Source: DASQHY01 sp035602605 (lineage in GTDB: Bacteria > Acidobacteriota > Terriglobia > Acidiferrales > UBA7541). From it: a stretch of DNA of 64,000 bases. This document shows positions 8,558 to 16,894 of this stretch, piece after piece. The stretch spans positions 27,055 through 91,054 of the forward strand of contig DATNLZ010000097.1 of the NCBI GenBank assembly GCA_035602605.1, in the 5' to 3' direction. Within the stretch, counting starts at the first letter, position 1, and each line of letters begins with the position of its first letter. The translations under genes and the position numbers were made by a program. The notes beneath the pieces were generated by a model. It was not told the origin of the DNA, did no database searches, and was given only the letters and a program-made list of their open reading frames with translations.

Positions 8558-9441
8558 CAGACGCGCACCTCAAAACTCAGGCCATCGTAAGCCAGCTGCA
8601 CATTCGGGTATCCGGCCTTTCGAATCCTCTCGTTGGTTTCTTCATGTGCTAGGTCATGCGCAATATGCGTGAACCACGCGCGTCGCGGCCGCAGCTCGGT
8701 TACTAATGCAAGAGCTTGCCCAACGGTCTGATGCATCGGATGAGGATCGTCGCGCAACGCATCCAAAATCAGATCGTCAAGATCAGTCAGCAAATGCTTC
8801 GACGCAAGTGGCAGTTCGCTAAAATCGGTGAGATAAGCCGCACCACCAAAGCGGAACCCCAGCACCGCCATGCTGCCATGCTTGGCCGGTACCGCGACCA
8901 CTTTCAGGTTCAGAATACAGAAGCTGTCCTGCACCGGATGCAATGTGACTTCTGGAATGGTGCTCAGGGTCGGCATGCCATCGAACACATACGCAAACGT
9001 GCGTCGCAAAATCCTGAATGTTTCCTCGGAAGCGTAAACCGGGATTGGCTTCTTCTGCCGCAAATTGAAAGGGCGAATGTCATCAAAGCCCAGGATGTGG
9101 TCAGCATGCCCATGCGTCAGAAGCACTGCATCGAGTCGCTGGAGTCCCACGCGAAGAGCCTGCTGGCGGAAATCCGGTGTGGTGTCAATCACGGCATGCA
9201 CATCGCCCCGCGAAAGCAAAACCGAGGGCCGCGTTCGATTATCATGGGGGTCCTTGGACTGGCACACACGGCAGCGGCATCCCAGGCTGGGCACTCCCAT
9301 CGACGTGCCCGACCCGAGCACAGTCAGACGAAGTGGTTCGCGCAGATGAACATTTTCGAAAAGTTTGGAAGGATTCGATTCGTGGTTTGCCCGAGCGGAG
9401 ATCTGCGGTGGAAGAACGTCGGCCATCTTGTTCCAGGACAC
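8557..9441 (-). CDS. MBL-fold metallo-hydrolase, PhnP-like
   Basis: Metallo-beta-lactamase fold hydrolase. The active-site motif THGHADH (residues 109-115) is intact. An N-terminal Cys cluster GCRCRVC (C55, C57, C60) matches the structural zinc site of PhnP-type phosphodiesterases. The opening LTVLGSGTSMGVP is typical of this subgroup. E. coli PhnP cleaves cyclic ribosyl phosphates in phosphonate breakdown, but no phn genes are nearby, so the substrate here is unknown. The frame starts at a GTG that abuts the stop of the DUF1844 gene; an ATG five codons in is an alternative. It is coupled to ribF downstream. Confidence 0.85.
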   Translation of the reverse strand: MSWNKMADVLPPQISARANHESNPSKLFENVHLREPLRLTVLGSGTSMGVPSLGCRCRVCQSKDPHDNRTRPSVLLSRGDVHAVIDTTPDFRQQALRVGLQRLDAVLLTHGHADHILGFDDIRPFNLRQKKPIPVYASEETFRILRRTFAYVFDGMPTLSTIPEVTLHPVQDSFCILNLKVVAVPAKHGSMAVLGFRFGGAAYLTDFSELPLASKHLLTDLDDLILDALRDDPHPMHQTVGQALALVTELRPRRAWFTHIAHDLAHEETNERIRKAGYPNVQLAYDGLSFEVRV

Positions 9442-9442
9442 G

Positions 9443-9937
9443 TCAACTGCGCGCTTTGGCCTTTTCTTTGAGCGCTTGCGCCGTCGCTTTAGTAATTTCG
9501 AGATAGCTCATTTTCAGCTTACCGGACAAGTCCACTAGCATCGAGTCTTCGTCCGGAGTCAAGTTACCCTTTGTTTTTTCATGAAGCGCGTCGAGCATGT
9601 CAATTAACTCGCGCGCTGCTTCGGGATCTACAATTGGCTGGCCGGTGCGCGGGTCAGCGTACCCACCAAGGACCATAGCTGCATTGCTCGCCATCATGCG
9701 AATGAGATTTTCGAATGCCGCAGAGCGCTCGGGAAGCTCAGCATTGTTCGCGGCTGTTGGGGCTTGGCCCGCGGCGGTTTTGCGCGGCGCTTCAGATTTA
9801 GCCGCAGGCGCCGTTGGCGTTGCTTCATGCCGCTCATGCTGCAGGGCTTCTTCGCGAATTTCGCCTTCGGCAGTAAATGGACGCCGGTCGATGACCTTGA
9901 ATGATTCTTCTTTTCTGTGATCCTTCTGGTCGGTCAA
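9443..9937 (-). CDS. DUF1844 domain protein
   Basis: 164 aa. The first 70 residues are charged and Ala/Pro rich, low complexity and probably disordered. The C-terminal half carries the DUF1844 pattern (MVLGGYADPRTGQPIVDPEA, then ELIDMLDALHEKTKGNLTPDE). The family is small, of unknown function, and common in Acidobacteriota and some deltaproteobacterial lineages. First gene of a three-gene minus-strand run with the PhnP-like hydrolase and ribF, and divergent from mazG. Confidence 0.8.
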   Translation of the reverse strand: MTDQKDHRKEESFKVIDRRPFTAEGEIREEALQHERHEATPTAPAAKSEAPRKTAAGQAPTAANNAELPERSAAFENLIRMMASNAAMVLGGYADPRTGQPIVDPEAARELIDMLDALHEKTKGNLTPDEDSMLVDLSGKLKMSYLEITKATAQALKEKAKARS

Positions 9938-10015
9938 GGTTTCCTCGGTAAATCTCTATGCAGTAGTGTAACACTGGAACCCTTGTTTGGGGAGGCGGGG
10001 GCGGCGGTTAAGCTC

Positions 10016-10044
10016 TTGTCAATTCTGGCTGCGTGCCTTACAGT
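10016..10044 (+). promoter_or_regulatory. Sigma-70-type promoter upstream of mazG
   Basis: TTGTCA at 10016-10021, a 17-base spacer, then TACAGT at 10039-10044; five of six and four of six consensus positions match. Transcription would begin near 10051. If the promoter is real, the earliest open GTG at 10033 cannot be the mazG start, which supports the GTG at 10090. Confidence 0.5.
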
Positions 10045-10089
10045 GTTCGTTCATTCGTAGCACGCAATTTTCTTGGTCTTCCCCGCAAC

Positions 10090-11112
10090 GTGAAGGCAAA
10101 CAAATCCCGTACAAAAGCGGTATCACGCGCGAACAGTCGCGGCCGCAGCCAGGGGTTCTCTGCGTCGGCGGCCGGGCAACAAAAAGCCTTGCCCCGCCGG
10201 TTGCTGTCCCGTGCTTTACCGGGCCAATTATTCGATGGGCTTGTAAAACTCCAGGCACGCTTGCTCGGCCCGAGGGGCTGCCCCTGGGACCGCGAGCAGA
10301 CCCACACCTCTCTCCGCACGTACTTGCTCGAAGAAACCTACGAAGTTCTCGAGGCCCTTGAATCGGGCGATGACAAAAAATTTGCCGCTGAGCTCGGCGA
10401 CTTGCTCCTGCAAATCGTCTTCCATGCCGAACTTGCTCGGAAGGCCGGGCGCTTTGACATAGCCGAGGTCATCCAAGCGATACACTCGAAGATGGTTCGC
10501 CGTCACCCTCACGTCTTCGGAAAGACTAAAGCACGCAACGCAACAGAAGTTCTCAAGAATTGGGAACAAATCAAGGCACAGGAGCGCCGCGAGGAAGAAG
10601 GGTCGTCGCAGAAAGCAAACGCCTCTCCGTCCCTTCTCGATGGTGTGTCCAAGAATCTTCCGGCGCTTCTTGAGGCCTACCAGATGACTCGGAAGGCCGC
10701 ACGCATCGGATTTGACTGGGACAATCTCGATGGAATTTTTGCAAAGCTCGCCGAAGAATCGCGCGAATTAAAAGACTCACTGGCCGCTTCTGATGCGGTG
10801 AAGATCGAGGATGAAGTAGGAGACCTTTTGTTTGTCGCCGTTAATGCGGCGCGTTTTCTGAAGCTCGATCCGGAGATCGCCTTGAAGAAAGCGAACCGCA
10901 AATTTGCCGCGCGATTCCGCGCTATGGAACGCCAAGCCGCGAATTCGGGCCGCAGTCTTGCCGCAGTGCCACGCCCAGAATTGGAAGCCTTGTGGGATGC
11001 CGCCAAAGTTGAATTGCAGGAAACCCTAAGACAAACTCCTGGCAAGCCGCGCAATTTATCAGCAGAATTTTCTGGCCAACAACGGCATCACAAAGTTGAG
11101 CGCGAAAAGTGA
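10090..11112 (+). CDS. mazG: Nucleoside triphosphate pyrophosphohydrolase MazG
   Basis: House-cleaning all-alpha NTP pyrophosphatase. The first MazG domain has CPWDREQTHTSL and YLLEETYEVLEAL with the EExxE and later ExxD metal-binding residues (AAELGDLLLQIVFHAEL). The second domain repeats this pattern (EESRELKDSL, then VEDEVGDLLFVAVNAARFL-like residues). The N terminus is uncertain. The frame is open to a GTG at 10033, but the family core starts only at LFDGLVKLQARL, and the residues between are basic and low complexity. I use the GTG at 10090 because a promoter appears to lie over the earlier start; a TTG at 10189 is also possible. The stop overlaps the next start by four bases. Confidence 0.9.
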   Translation: MKANKSRTKAVSRANSRGRSQGFSASAAGQQKALPRRLLSRALPGQLFDGLVKLQARLLGPRGCPWDREQTHTSLRTYLLEETYEVLEALESGDDKKFAAELGDLLLQIVFHAELARKAGRFDIAEVIQAIHSKMVRRHPHVFGKTKARNATEVLKNWEQIKAQERREEEGSSQKANASPSLLDGVSKNLPALLEAYQMTRKAARIGFDWDNLDGIFAKLAEESRELKDSLAASDAVKIEDEVGDLLFVAVNAARFLKLDPEIALKKANRKFAARFRAMERQAANSGRSLAAVPRPELEALWDAAKVELQETLRQTPGKPRNLSAEFSGQQRHHKVEREK

Positions 11113-11849
11113 ACCCCGGCGTCACTGTTCGCCATTGCCGGGGAATTGCGGAACTGACCGCCTGCGTCGACGCGCAGCGCCGCGTTTGGGGTGAGGTGGA
11201 CCTCGAAGTCATTCCGGCAACTTGCTTTATCGTGGCCGAGCACAGCGGCGGTCAGGTTCTCGGCGCGTTCGATGGTTCGAAGATGGTTGGCTTTACCTTG
11301 GCCACGCCCGCTATGCGCGACGGGCAGACGTATCTTCACTCGCAGATGACCGCGGTATTAGAGAATTATCGCGATCAAAATATCGGACGCCGCCTGAAAT
11401 TATTCCAGCGTGAAGACGCCCTTGCACGTGGCATTCGGTTAATCGAATGGACGTTTGATCCGCTGGAAACACGCAACGCGCATTTCAATTTGGATCGTCT
11501 GGGGGCGATTGCGCGAAAGCTAGTCCGCAACATGTATGGAATCACGTCAAGCCCGCTGCATCGCGGACTGCCGACCGATCGCTTGGTGGCCGAATGGCAT
11601 CTCGATTCACCGCGGGTCGCGGATTTGGTGGCGGGTCGCGCGCCCTCGCTCCCTGGTGCTACCGCGGAAGTTGTGCTGCTGCAAAATATCGATGCGTTGA
11701 AAGCAAATTGCCACGACGAGATTTCCCGTATCCAGGCACATTTGTCCTCGAAGTTGGAAGAATGTTTCAAACGCGGCTACGCCGCGACCGCTACCAGCAG
11801 CGCGCCAGAAGGATTCCAGTATGTCCTTCAGCCGTGGATTCAGAATTAA
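11109..11849 (+). CDS. GNAT-superfamily acetyltransferase (COG3375-like)
   Basis: 246 aa predicted N-acetyltransferase. The acetyl-CoA-binding region is visible as LHSQMTAVLENYRDQNIGRR (about residues 78-97), with a variant RxxGxG/A loop. It is followed by IEWTFDPLETRNAHFNLDRL, which is characteristic of the COG3375 subgroup. The substrate is unknown. It starts at GTG, overlapping the mazG stop (GTGA), so it is probably co-translated with mazG. The link to nucleotide house-cleaning is positional only. Confidence 0.78.
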   Translation: MNPGVTVRHCRGIAELTACVDAQRRVWGEVDLEVIPATCFIVAEHSGGQVLGAFDGSKMVGFTLATPAMRDGQTYLHSQMTAVLENYRDQNIGRRLKLFQREDALARGIRLIEWTFDPLETRNAHFNLDRLGAIARKLVRNMYGITSSPLHRGLPTDRLVAEWHLDSPRVADLVAGRAPSLPGATAEVVLLQNIDALKANCHDEISRIQAHLSSKLEECFKRGYAATATSSAPEGFQYVLQPWIQN

Positions 11850-11913
11850 GTATGCTCATAGAATGCGCCGCTATTGAAGTGCCCCCACGGGCAAACCGCA
11901 GGCGGACTGGCTA

Positions 11914-12891
11914 TTGAGCCGCGTCGGCCGAATCGAAAGACATCCACCACGCGCTGTCATTCTCAGCTCAGTCGGAGTCATTGTCGCACTGTGGTCTCTG
12001 AATTTCATTGCCGCGAAGATCGGACTCCGCAACCTTTCTGCTCTAACGATGGCCAGCTTCCGTGTGGTTCTCGCTGGGCTTATTATGGTGCCCCTGTACT
12101 TGGCATGCCGCCGATTTCAGGCTTTCGCACCGGCGCCGGGCCGCCGCGTCGTTCGTTTTACGTATCGCGATATATGGACTTTTACTTATCTTGGATTCTT
12201 CGGTGTGGCCATCAACCAAGTTTGCTTTACTGCCGGACTGCGGTACACGTCGGTCGGCCACTCGGCAATTATTGTCGCCATGGGACCGATATTTGTCTTA
12301 CTTCTTTCCGGCGCTATCGGTCTTGAACGCCTGACAGTTCAAAAAATAATTGGGATGGGCATCGCCTTTGCAGGCGTACTGTGTATCGCCACAGAGCGCG
12401 CCTCCGGGACCTCGTCTTCTAAAATCCTGGGCGACGCCATCACGCTCAGCGGCTCGCTCGGTTTCGCTCTTTACGCGGTGCTGGCAAAACGGGTTGCCGC
12501 AGACTACGACACGCTGACCATGAACGCGTTCACGCATTTTACCGGCATGATTCTCGTTTTACCTTTGGCCTGCTTTGAGGCATGGCGAATCGGCGCTGCT
12601 GCGAATTGGAGTACGATTGGTTGGCAGAGCTGGGCAGCCACGGCGTACATGGCCGTTTTTGGCTCGGCGATTGCGTACCTGCTGTACTTCTGGCTCTTGC
12701 GCTACATGCTCGCATCGCGCTTGAGCGCCTTTAGTTATTTATTGCCTGTCGTTGGCACAATTCTCGGAATCTGGCTGCTCGGTGAGAAAGCTACCTGGAA
12801 TCAAGTCCTCGGCGGGGGATTGGTCCTGGCGGGTATCTACTGGGTTGAATCTGGACGCAAACCCGAACCCGTGCGAACGCCCGCCCGGTAA
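11914..12891 (+). CDS. EamA/DMT-superfamily transporter
   Basis: 325 aa with about ten hydrophobic helices in two EamA repeats. The first runs from VGVIVALWSLNFIAAKIG to about residue 150, the second from GDAITLSGSLGFALYAV onward. These are drug/metabolite transporters, usually exporters of amino acids or metabolites; the substrate cannot be predicted. The last 12 residues are a short charged tail. Starts at TTG 11914 with GGCGGA about seven bases upstream. The preceding gap from 11850 holds nothing recognisable. Confidence 0.88.
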   Translation: MSRVGRIERHPPRAVILSSVGVIVALWSLNFIAAKIGLRNLSALTMASFRVVLAGLIMVPLYLACRRFQAFAPAPGRRVVRFTYRDIWTFTYLGFFGVAINQVCFTAGLRYTSVGHSAIIVAMGPIFVLLLSGAIGLERLTVQKIIGMGIAFAGVLCIATERASGTSSSKILGDAITLSGSLGFALYAVLAKRVAADYDTLTMNAFTHFTGMILVLPLACFEAWRIGAAANWSTIGWQSWAATAYMAVFGSAIAYLLYFWLLRYMLASRLSAFSYLLPVVGTILGIWLLGEKATWNQVLGGGLVLAGIYWVESGRKPEPVRTPAR

Positions 12892-12909
12892 CGCGTTTCT
12901 GAGAACGCG
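12892..12909 (+). other. Stem-loop just after DMT transporter stop
   Basis: CGCGTT at 12892-12897 pairs with AACGCG at 12904-12909 across a six-base loop, directly after the stop codon. No T-tract follows, so it is not a standard intrinsic terminator. It could be a mRNA 3' stabiliser or coincidence. Confidence 0.3.
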
Positions 12910-13026
12910 ACCGTACAGCGGGTGCGAGAATGCCGGGCGCGGCCGGCGCTTCTGCCAAGCACCCCAGGTACCGGCCTCACCTTGAATGCTTTGGCGCACG
13001 AATCCGCGAGAGATTCCTTCACTTCG

Positions 13027-13055
13027 TTGACCGTATTCAATCGCCGTGCTAGCTT
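13027..13055 (+). promoter_or_regulatory. Sigma-70-type promoter for the IPMDH-family gene
   Basis: TTGACC at 13027-13032, a 17-base spacer, and TAGCTT at 13050-13055, ending about 42 bases before the ATG at 13098. Spacing is ideal; the -10 matches at the conserved T, A and final T. Confidence 0.45.
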
Positions 13056-13097
13056 GCCTTCGCAACCAAACCTCAACCCAGAAAGGTATGAAGAGCG

Positions 13098-14225
13098 ATG
13101 CATCCCCAAGCTGCTTCATCGAATGCCCACCCGCCCGCCAAACTTGGTGGACCTGCATCGCGCATCGCCGTAATTCCCGGTGACGGCATCGGCCGTGAAG
13201 TGATTCCCGAAGCCTGCAAAGTCTTGTGCGCCGCAGCGGCTAACCGGCAGATTGAGATGGTCCATTTCGATTGGGGCGCCGATAAATTCCTGAAGGAAAA
13301 TGTCACGCTGCCATCCGGCGCCGATCAAATGTTACGCGACGAGTTCGACGCTATTCTGCTCGGTGCACTCGGCGACCCCCGCGTTCCCTCCAACAAACAT
13401 GCTGCTGAGATTCTTCTGGGGCTGCGATTCAAGCTCGATCTGTACGTCAACGCGCGCCCGGTCGAGCTCCTAGACGGCCGCTTCACGCCGCTGCGCGATC
13501 GCACCGAGCGCGATATCCGCTTCATCGTCTTTCGCGAAAATACCGAGGGTCTCTACGTGGGCATGGGAGGAATCTTCAAGAAAGGCACGCCCGACGAAGT
13601 CGCGTTGCAGGAGGACGTCAACACGCGCAAGGGCGTCGAGCGGATTATTCGTTATGCTTTTGAGCACGCTCAGCGCCACGGCTTGAAGCGTCTTTGCATG
13701 AGCGACAAATCCAACGCCTTGACCTTCGGCCACGACCTCTGGCAGCGCGTTTTTGCGGAACTCCGCCGCGAATATCCGCAGATCGATTCACGGCATCTTT
13801 ACATTGATACGCTTGCGATGGAGCTGATCCGAGATCCGCGTCAGTTTGACGTGATCGTCACCTGCAATCTTTTCGGGGACATCATCAGCGATCTCGGCGC
13901 TCAACTTGCCGGCGGACTGGGGCTGGCACCATCAGGAAATATCAATCCCCAGAGTACGTCGCTGTTCGAGCCGGTTCATGGCTCGGCCCCAAACATCGCA
14001 GGGAAGGGCATTGCGAACCCCATCGGCTCTGTTCTCGCGGCCGCGATGATGCTGAATCATTTCGGCTGGACCCCGGAATCTGCAGCTGTCGAGGCTGCGG
14101 TCCGCGCAGCCCTCCGCGAAAATCAAGTAACTCCGGACCTCGGGGGCCGACTCAGCACACGCGCGGCGGGCGACTGGCTCGCCAACTCGGTCACTAAACA
14201 GCGTCTGAGTGGCACGACAACGTAG
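13098..14225 (+). CDS. Isopropylmalate/tartrate dehydrogenase-family beta-decarboxylating dehydrogenase
   Basis: 375 aa NAD-dependent beta-decarboxylating dehydrogenase of the IDH/IPMDH family. It has IAVIPGDGIGREVIPEA at the N terminus, RENTEGLYVG for substrate binding, the SDKSNAL catalytic Lys region and the CNLFGDIISDLGA metal-binding Asp motif. NAD binding is shown by EPVHGSAPNIAGKGIANP. Genuine 3-isopropylmalate dehydrogenases usually have a different motif before the Tyr and a DKANVL segment. FRENTEGLY and SGNINPQ are also seen in tartrate/homoisocitrate-type members. No leu genes lie nearby, so the substrate is open: LeuB is one possibility. Confidence 0.82.
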   Translation: MHPQAASSNAHPPAKLGGPASRIAVIPGDGIGREVIPEACKVLCAAAANRQIEMVHFDWGADKFLKENVTLPSGADQMLRDEFDAILLGALGDPRVPSNKHAAEILLGLRFKLDLYVNARPVELLDGRFTPLRDRTERDIRFIVFRENTEGLYVGMGGIFKKGTPDEVALQEDVNTRKGVERIIRYAFEHAQRHGLKRLCMSDKSNALTFGHDLWQRVFAELRREYPQIDSRHLYIDTLAMELIRDPRQFDVIVTCNLFGDIISDLGAQLAGGLGLAPSGNINPQSTSLFEPVHGSAPNIAGKGIANPIGSVLAAAMMLNHFGWTPESAAVEAAVRAALRENQVTPDLGGRLSTRAAGDWLANSVTKQRLSGTTT

Positions 14226-14885
14226 CTATCGCCTTTTGCTTCCGTGAACCAGAAACATTCCTAGCAAGAACCCTCCAATGTGCGCAAACCAAGCTACGCC
14301 GCCGGAGCTAAGTCTTCCCAGCGAATCGAGCCCCCCCAGGAATTGCAGAACAAACCACGATCCGAGCACGATGATCGCCGGCACTGGAATCAGGAAAATG
14401 AAAATCAGCGTTAGCACTCGCGCGCGCGGATACAGCACCAGATAAGCGCCCATCACTCCCGAGACTGCCCCGCTGGCCCCCAGCGCCGGCAACGTTGAAT
14501 TCAAATTGATCAGTGTGTGTGTCAATCCCGCACCTACACCGCAGACCACATAAAAGAGCAAATATTCGAAGTGACCCAGGTAGTCCTCGACGTTATCGCC
14601 AAACACCCAGAGGAATAGCATGTTCCCAGCCAGATGAAGGGCGCCGCTATGCAAAAACATGCTGGTCAAAAACGGAAGAAACGCCTGCGCGAGCGTCACG
14701 CCATGCCCCGATAGCGATAATGGAATGCGCGCGGGAACCATCGCCATCTGGTAGACCAGCGCTTGACCCACTTGCGGCGGAAGCATAATCGTATATAAAA
14801 ATGAGGCAATGTTTGCCGCAATCAGAAGCACCGTGACTACCGGTGGCCGTACGCGCGGGTTCAGATCCTTGAGCGGGATAAACAT
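14226..14885 (-). CDS. Rhomboid-family intramembrane serine protease
   Basis: 219 aa, about six transmembrane helices. The catalytic dyad is present: Ser138 in LGASGAVSGVMGAYL (GxSG) and His202 in WFAHIGGFLLG. The upstream HLAGNML motif supplies the oxyanion-hole residues (H84 and N88). Rhomboids cut single-pass membrane proteins within the bilayer; the substrate here is unknown. The stop codon abuts the stop of the convergent dehydrogenase gene with no gap. The start ATG gives MFIPLKDLNPRVRPP, the normal N terminus of this subgroup (I/L-P-L-x-D-x-N). Confidence 0.92.
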   Translation of the reverse strand: MFIPLKDLNPRVRPPVVTVLLIAANIASFLYTIMLPPQVGQALVYQMAMVPARIPLSLSGHGVTLAQAFLPFLTSMFLHSGALHLAGNMLFLWVFGDNVEDYLGHFEYLLFYVVCGVGAGLTHTLINLNSTLPALGASGAVSGVMGAYLVLYPRARVLTLIFIFLIPVPAIIVLGSWFVLQFLGGLDSLGRLSSGGVAWFAHIGGFLLGMFLVHGSKRR

Positions 14886-14950
14886 TCAAGTGGTCCAGGA
14901 GATTTAGAGCCGAATGCCCGGGTAGTGCAGTCCTTCGTTAATTTCACACT

Positions 14951-15949
14951 TCAACTACTACTTGAAGTTTGCAGCGCTCGAGCCGCTCTCGACGCAGCGA
15001 TCAAAGTTTCCTCATCGACAGCGCGGTCGTATTGCTCGCCATTCTTCATCAGCGCCTCAATCTCCTCTATAGGTCGTATTCCACCTCGAGCGCCCAAGGC
15101 CGTGCAATTCAGCCCGGCGGCCGCACAGCTGAAGTCAATCAGCAGATCCAGCGCCCACCCCTTTAACAGTCCGAACGCGAACGCCGCGTGAAACAGATCG
15201 CCTGCGCCCGTTGTGTCCACGGTATTCACGCGATATGCCGGCGCATACCAGAATTGCCGGCCATCCCAAACCAAAGCTCCGTCTTGCCCGAGCGTTGCTC
15301 CGGCAACGCGGCAGCCGAATCGCCTCTGCATCATGGGCAATGATTTGAGGAGATCGCCCTCTCCGGTCATGCGGGCAGGAAATTCTCGCGATACGATCGC
15401 GTAATCGGTTACCGCCAGAAGCTGTTCGGCACCGTGGTACAGGTTGTCGAAGTCGGCGGTAACTGGAATTCCTGCCTCACGCGCCCACCGCGCCGCGGCC
15501 GCCGCCGCATACCCGTCGTGCCCATCAACATGTAGAAGCCGTGCATTAACGATCCACTCTCGCTGCAAATCTTGCGGCTGCAGTGCCAGCTGCGCATTGC
15601 GCTGCCACAAGATCGTCCGCTCGCCGCTTTTGCGATCCACGAAAATATAGGATGACTGGCTCGCGCACTTCTGTACGCGGATCAAATGGGCCTCCACGCC
15701 GACTCGCGCGAACTCCGTGCGATGCAGTTCTGCGGCCGGGTCATCACCAAGTTTCCCGATGTAACGCGTACGCAATCCCCAGGACGCGACAGCCATGATC
15801 GCCGAGGCTACCTGTCCCCCCGGAAGAACCAGCGTTGCAGAAAACTCAACCTTCGAACCCAAAGAGGGGTATGACGGGAGTTCGATTAGCGTGTCGGTAG
15901 CATTGAGGCCCACTCCCACAATATCCACCATGCCCAAGGCCGGATTCAT
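14951..15949 (-). CDS. PfkB-family carbohydrate/nucleoside kinase
   Basis: 332 aa ribokinase-fold kinase. It has an N-terminal VGVGLNATDTLIELP, a mid-protein GG-type substrate motif (VLPGGQVASAI) and the C-terminal PfkB signature VDTTGAGDLFHAAFAFGL near residue 250, in which the GAGD Asp is the catalytic base. Homologues phosphorylate ribose, fructose, adenosine, KDG or sugar phosphates. The sequence alone does not choose between them and the neighbours give no pathway. The last residues are a short Ser run. Divergent from recO. Confidence 0.87.
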   Translation of the reverse strand: MNPALGMVDIVGVGLNATDTLIELPSYPSLGSKVEFSATLVLPGGQVASAIMAVASWGLRTRYIGKLGDDPAAELHRTEFARVGVEAHLIRVQKCASQSSYIFVDRKSGERTILWQRNAQLALQPQDLQREWIVNARLLHVDGHDGYAAAAAARWAREAGIPVTADFDNLYHGAEQLLAVTDYAIVSREFPARMTGEGDLLKSLPMMQRRFGCRVAGATLGQDGALVWDGRQFWYAPAYRVNTVDTTGAGDLFHAAFAFGLLKGWALDLLIDFSCAAAGLNCTALGARGGIRPIEEIEALMKNGEQYDRAVDEETLIAASRAARALQTSSSS

Positions 15950-16130
15950 CGTCGCACTACTGTAAACGAGCGCTGCGTTTTTTCAAGTGTCTTCGAATAT
16001 ATTTCGGTGTCTTCACATCTAGAAGGCTCGGTGAGCGATTCGAATTGCTTCGTTGCGCGCGCTGTGATAAGTAACGGTGTTTTCGCATGCGCTCGCTTGT
16101 GAGCAGGAAGCGGCGCTCCCTATGCAGTTC

Positions 16131-16144
16131 GTCGGCGCGCCGAC
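16131..16144. repeat. GTCGGC-N2-GCCGAC palindrome, copy 1
   Basis: Perfect 6+6 inverted repeat with GC in the centre, ending seven bases before the recO ATG. Three more copies occur within the next 9.5 kb (18129, 20091, 25536). Confidence 0.7.
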
Positions 16145-16150
16145 ACGGCC

Positions 16151-16894
16151 ATGCCAGCCAAGGAATCGGAGGCTATCATTCTGCGTACCTATCCGCTAGG
16201 CGAAGGAGATCGCCTGGTAAGCTTCCTTTCGCGCAGCGTTGGAAGAATTCGTGGCGTCGCCGCCGGGGCGCGTCGCACCAAGAGCCGCTTCGGTGCAACT
16301 CTCGAAGTAATGTCCTACGTGCGCATCTGGTTTTTCGAGCGGGAAACGCGGGACTTGGTTCGAATCAATCAGTGCGAGCTACTGGAAACTTTCCTCGGTG
16401 CCCAGCGCGAGTACAATTTGAACGTCGCCCTGGCGCTTATCAGCGAAGTCACTGAAGGGGTTCTGCCCGAGCGCGAAGCCTCTGACGCCGTGTTTCGGCT
16501 TCTGCTCGTCACTGCGCGCACCATCGAACGGACAGCAAGCATCTGTTTGCCCCTGGCTTACTTCAGTCTTTGGACCGTGCGTCTCGGTGGCTGGCTGCCT
16601 CCGCTCGACCGTTGCTCGAGCTGCGACAAGGAACTAAAAAATGACGTCGCTTATCATGCGCAGTTTGCTCACGGACTTGCGTGCCGCGGTTGCCGCTCGG
16701 CAGGAGCGTCACCGATGCCTGTGGAGTCGCGGCTCTTGGCGCAACGAATGTTCACCGAACAACTCGAGCGCCTAGCCGAAGAAAAAATCGCCGGCGAGAC
16801 GGCCGGCGAGTTAACTAATTTTATGCTGGATCTGATTGAGCATCATTTGGAAAAGAAATTGATCACGCGTCGTATGATGGAGCCGCGCTCTTGA
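16151..16894 (+). CDS. recO: DNA repair protein RecO
   Basis: Recombination mediator that loads RecA on SSB-coated gaps with RecF/RecR. 247 aa. The N-terminal OB-fold begins ESEAIILRTYPLGEGDRLVS, typical of RecO. The central domain has a zinc-finger-like pair, CSSCDKEL and CRGCRS. The ATG at 16151 is preceded by the palindrome ending at 16144 rather than a clear ribosome-binding site. Its stop overlaps the glyQ start (TTGA). recO next to glyQS is a frequent arrangement. Confidence 0.93.
   Translation: MPAKESEAIILRTYPLGEGDRLVSFLSRSVGRIRGVAAGARRTKSRFGATLEVMSYVRIWFFERETRDLVRINQCELLETFLGAQREYNLNVALALISEVTEGVLPEREASDAVFRLLLVTARTIERTASICLPLAYFSLWTVRLGGWLPPLDRCSSCDKELKNDVAYHAQFAHGLACRGCRSAGASPMPVESRLLAQRMFTEQLERLAEEKIAGETAGELTNFMLDLIEHHLEKKLITRRMMEPRS

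Noticed and set aside
8716..9471. Plus-strand frame of 251 codons over the PhnP-like hydrolase
   Set aside because: The minus-strand hydrolase has intact HxHxDH and Cys motifs; the plus-strand frame has none.
16045..16071. Promoter before recO
   Set aside because: TTGCTT and GATAAG occur but with a 15-base spacer; too weak to list.
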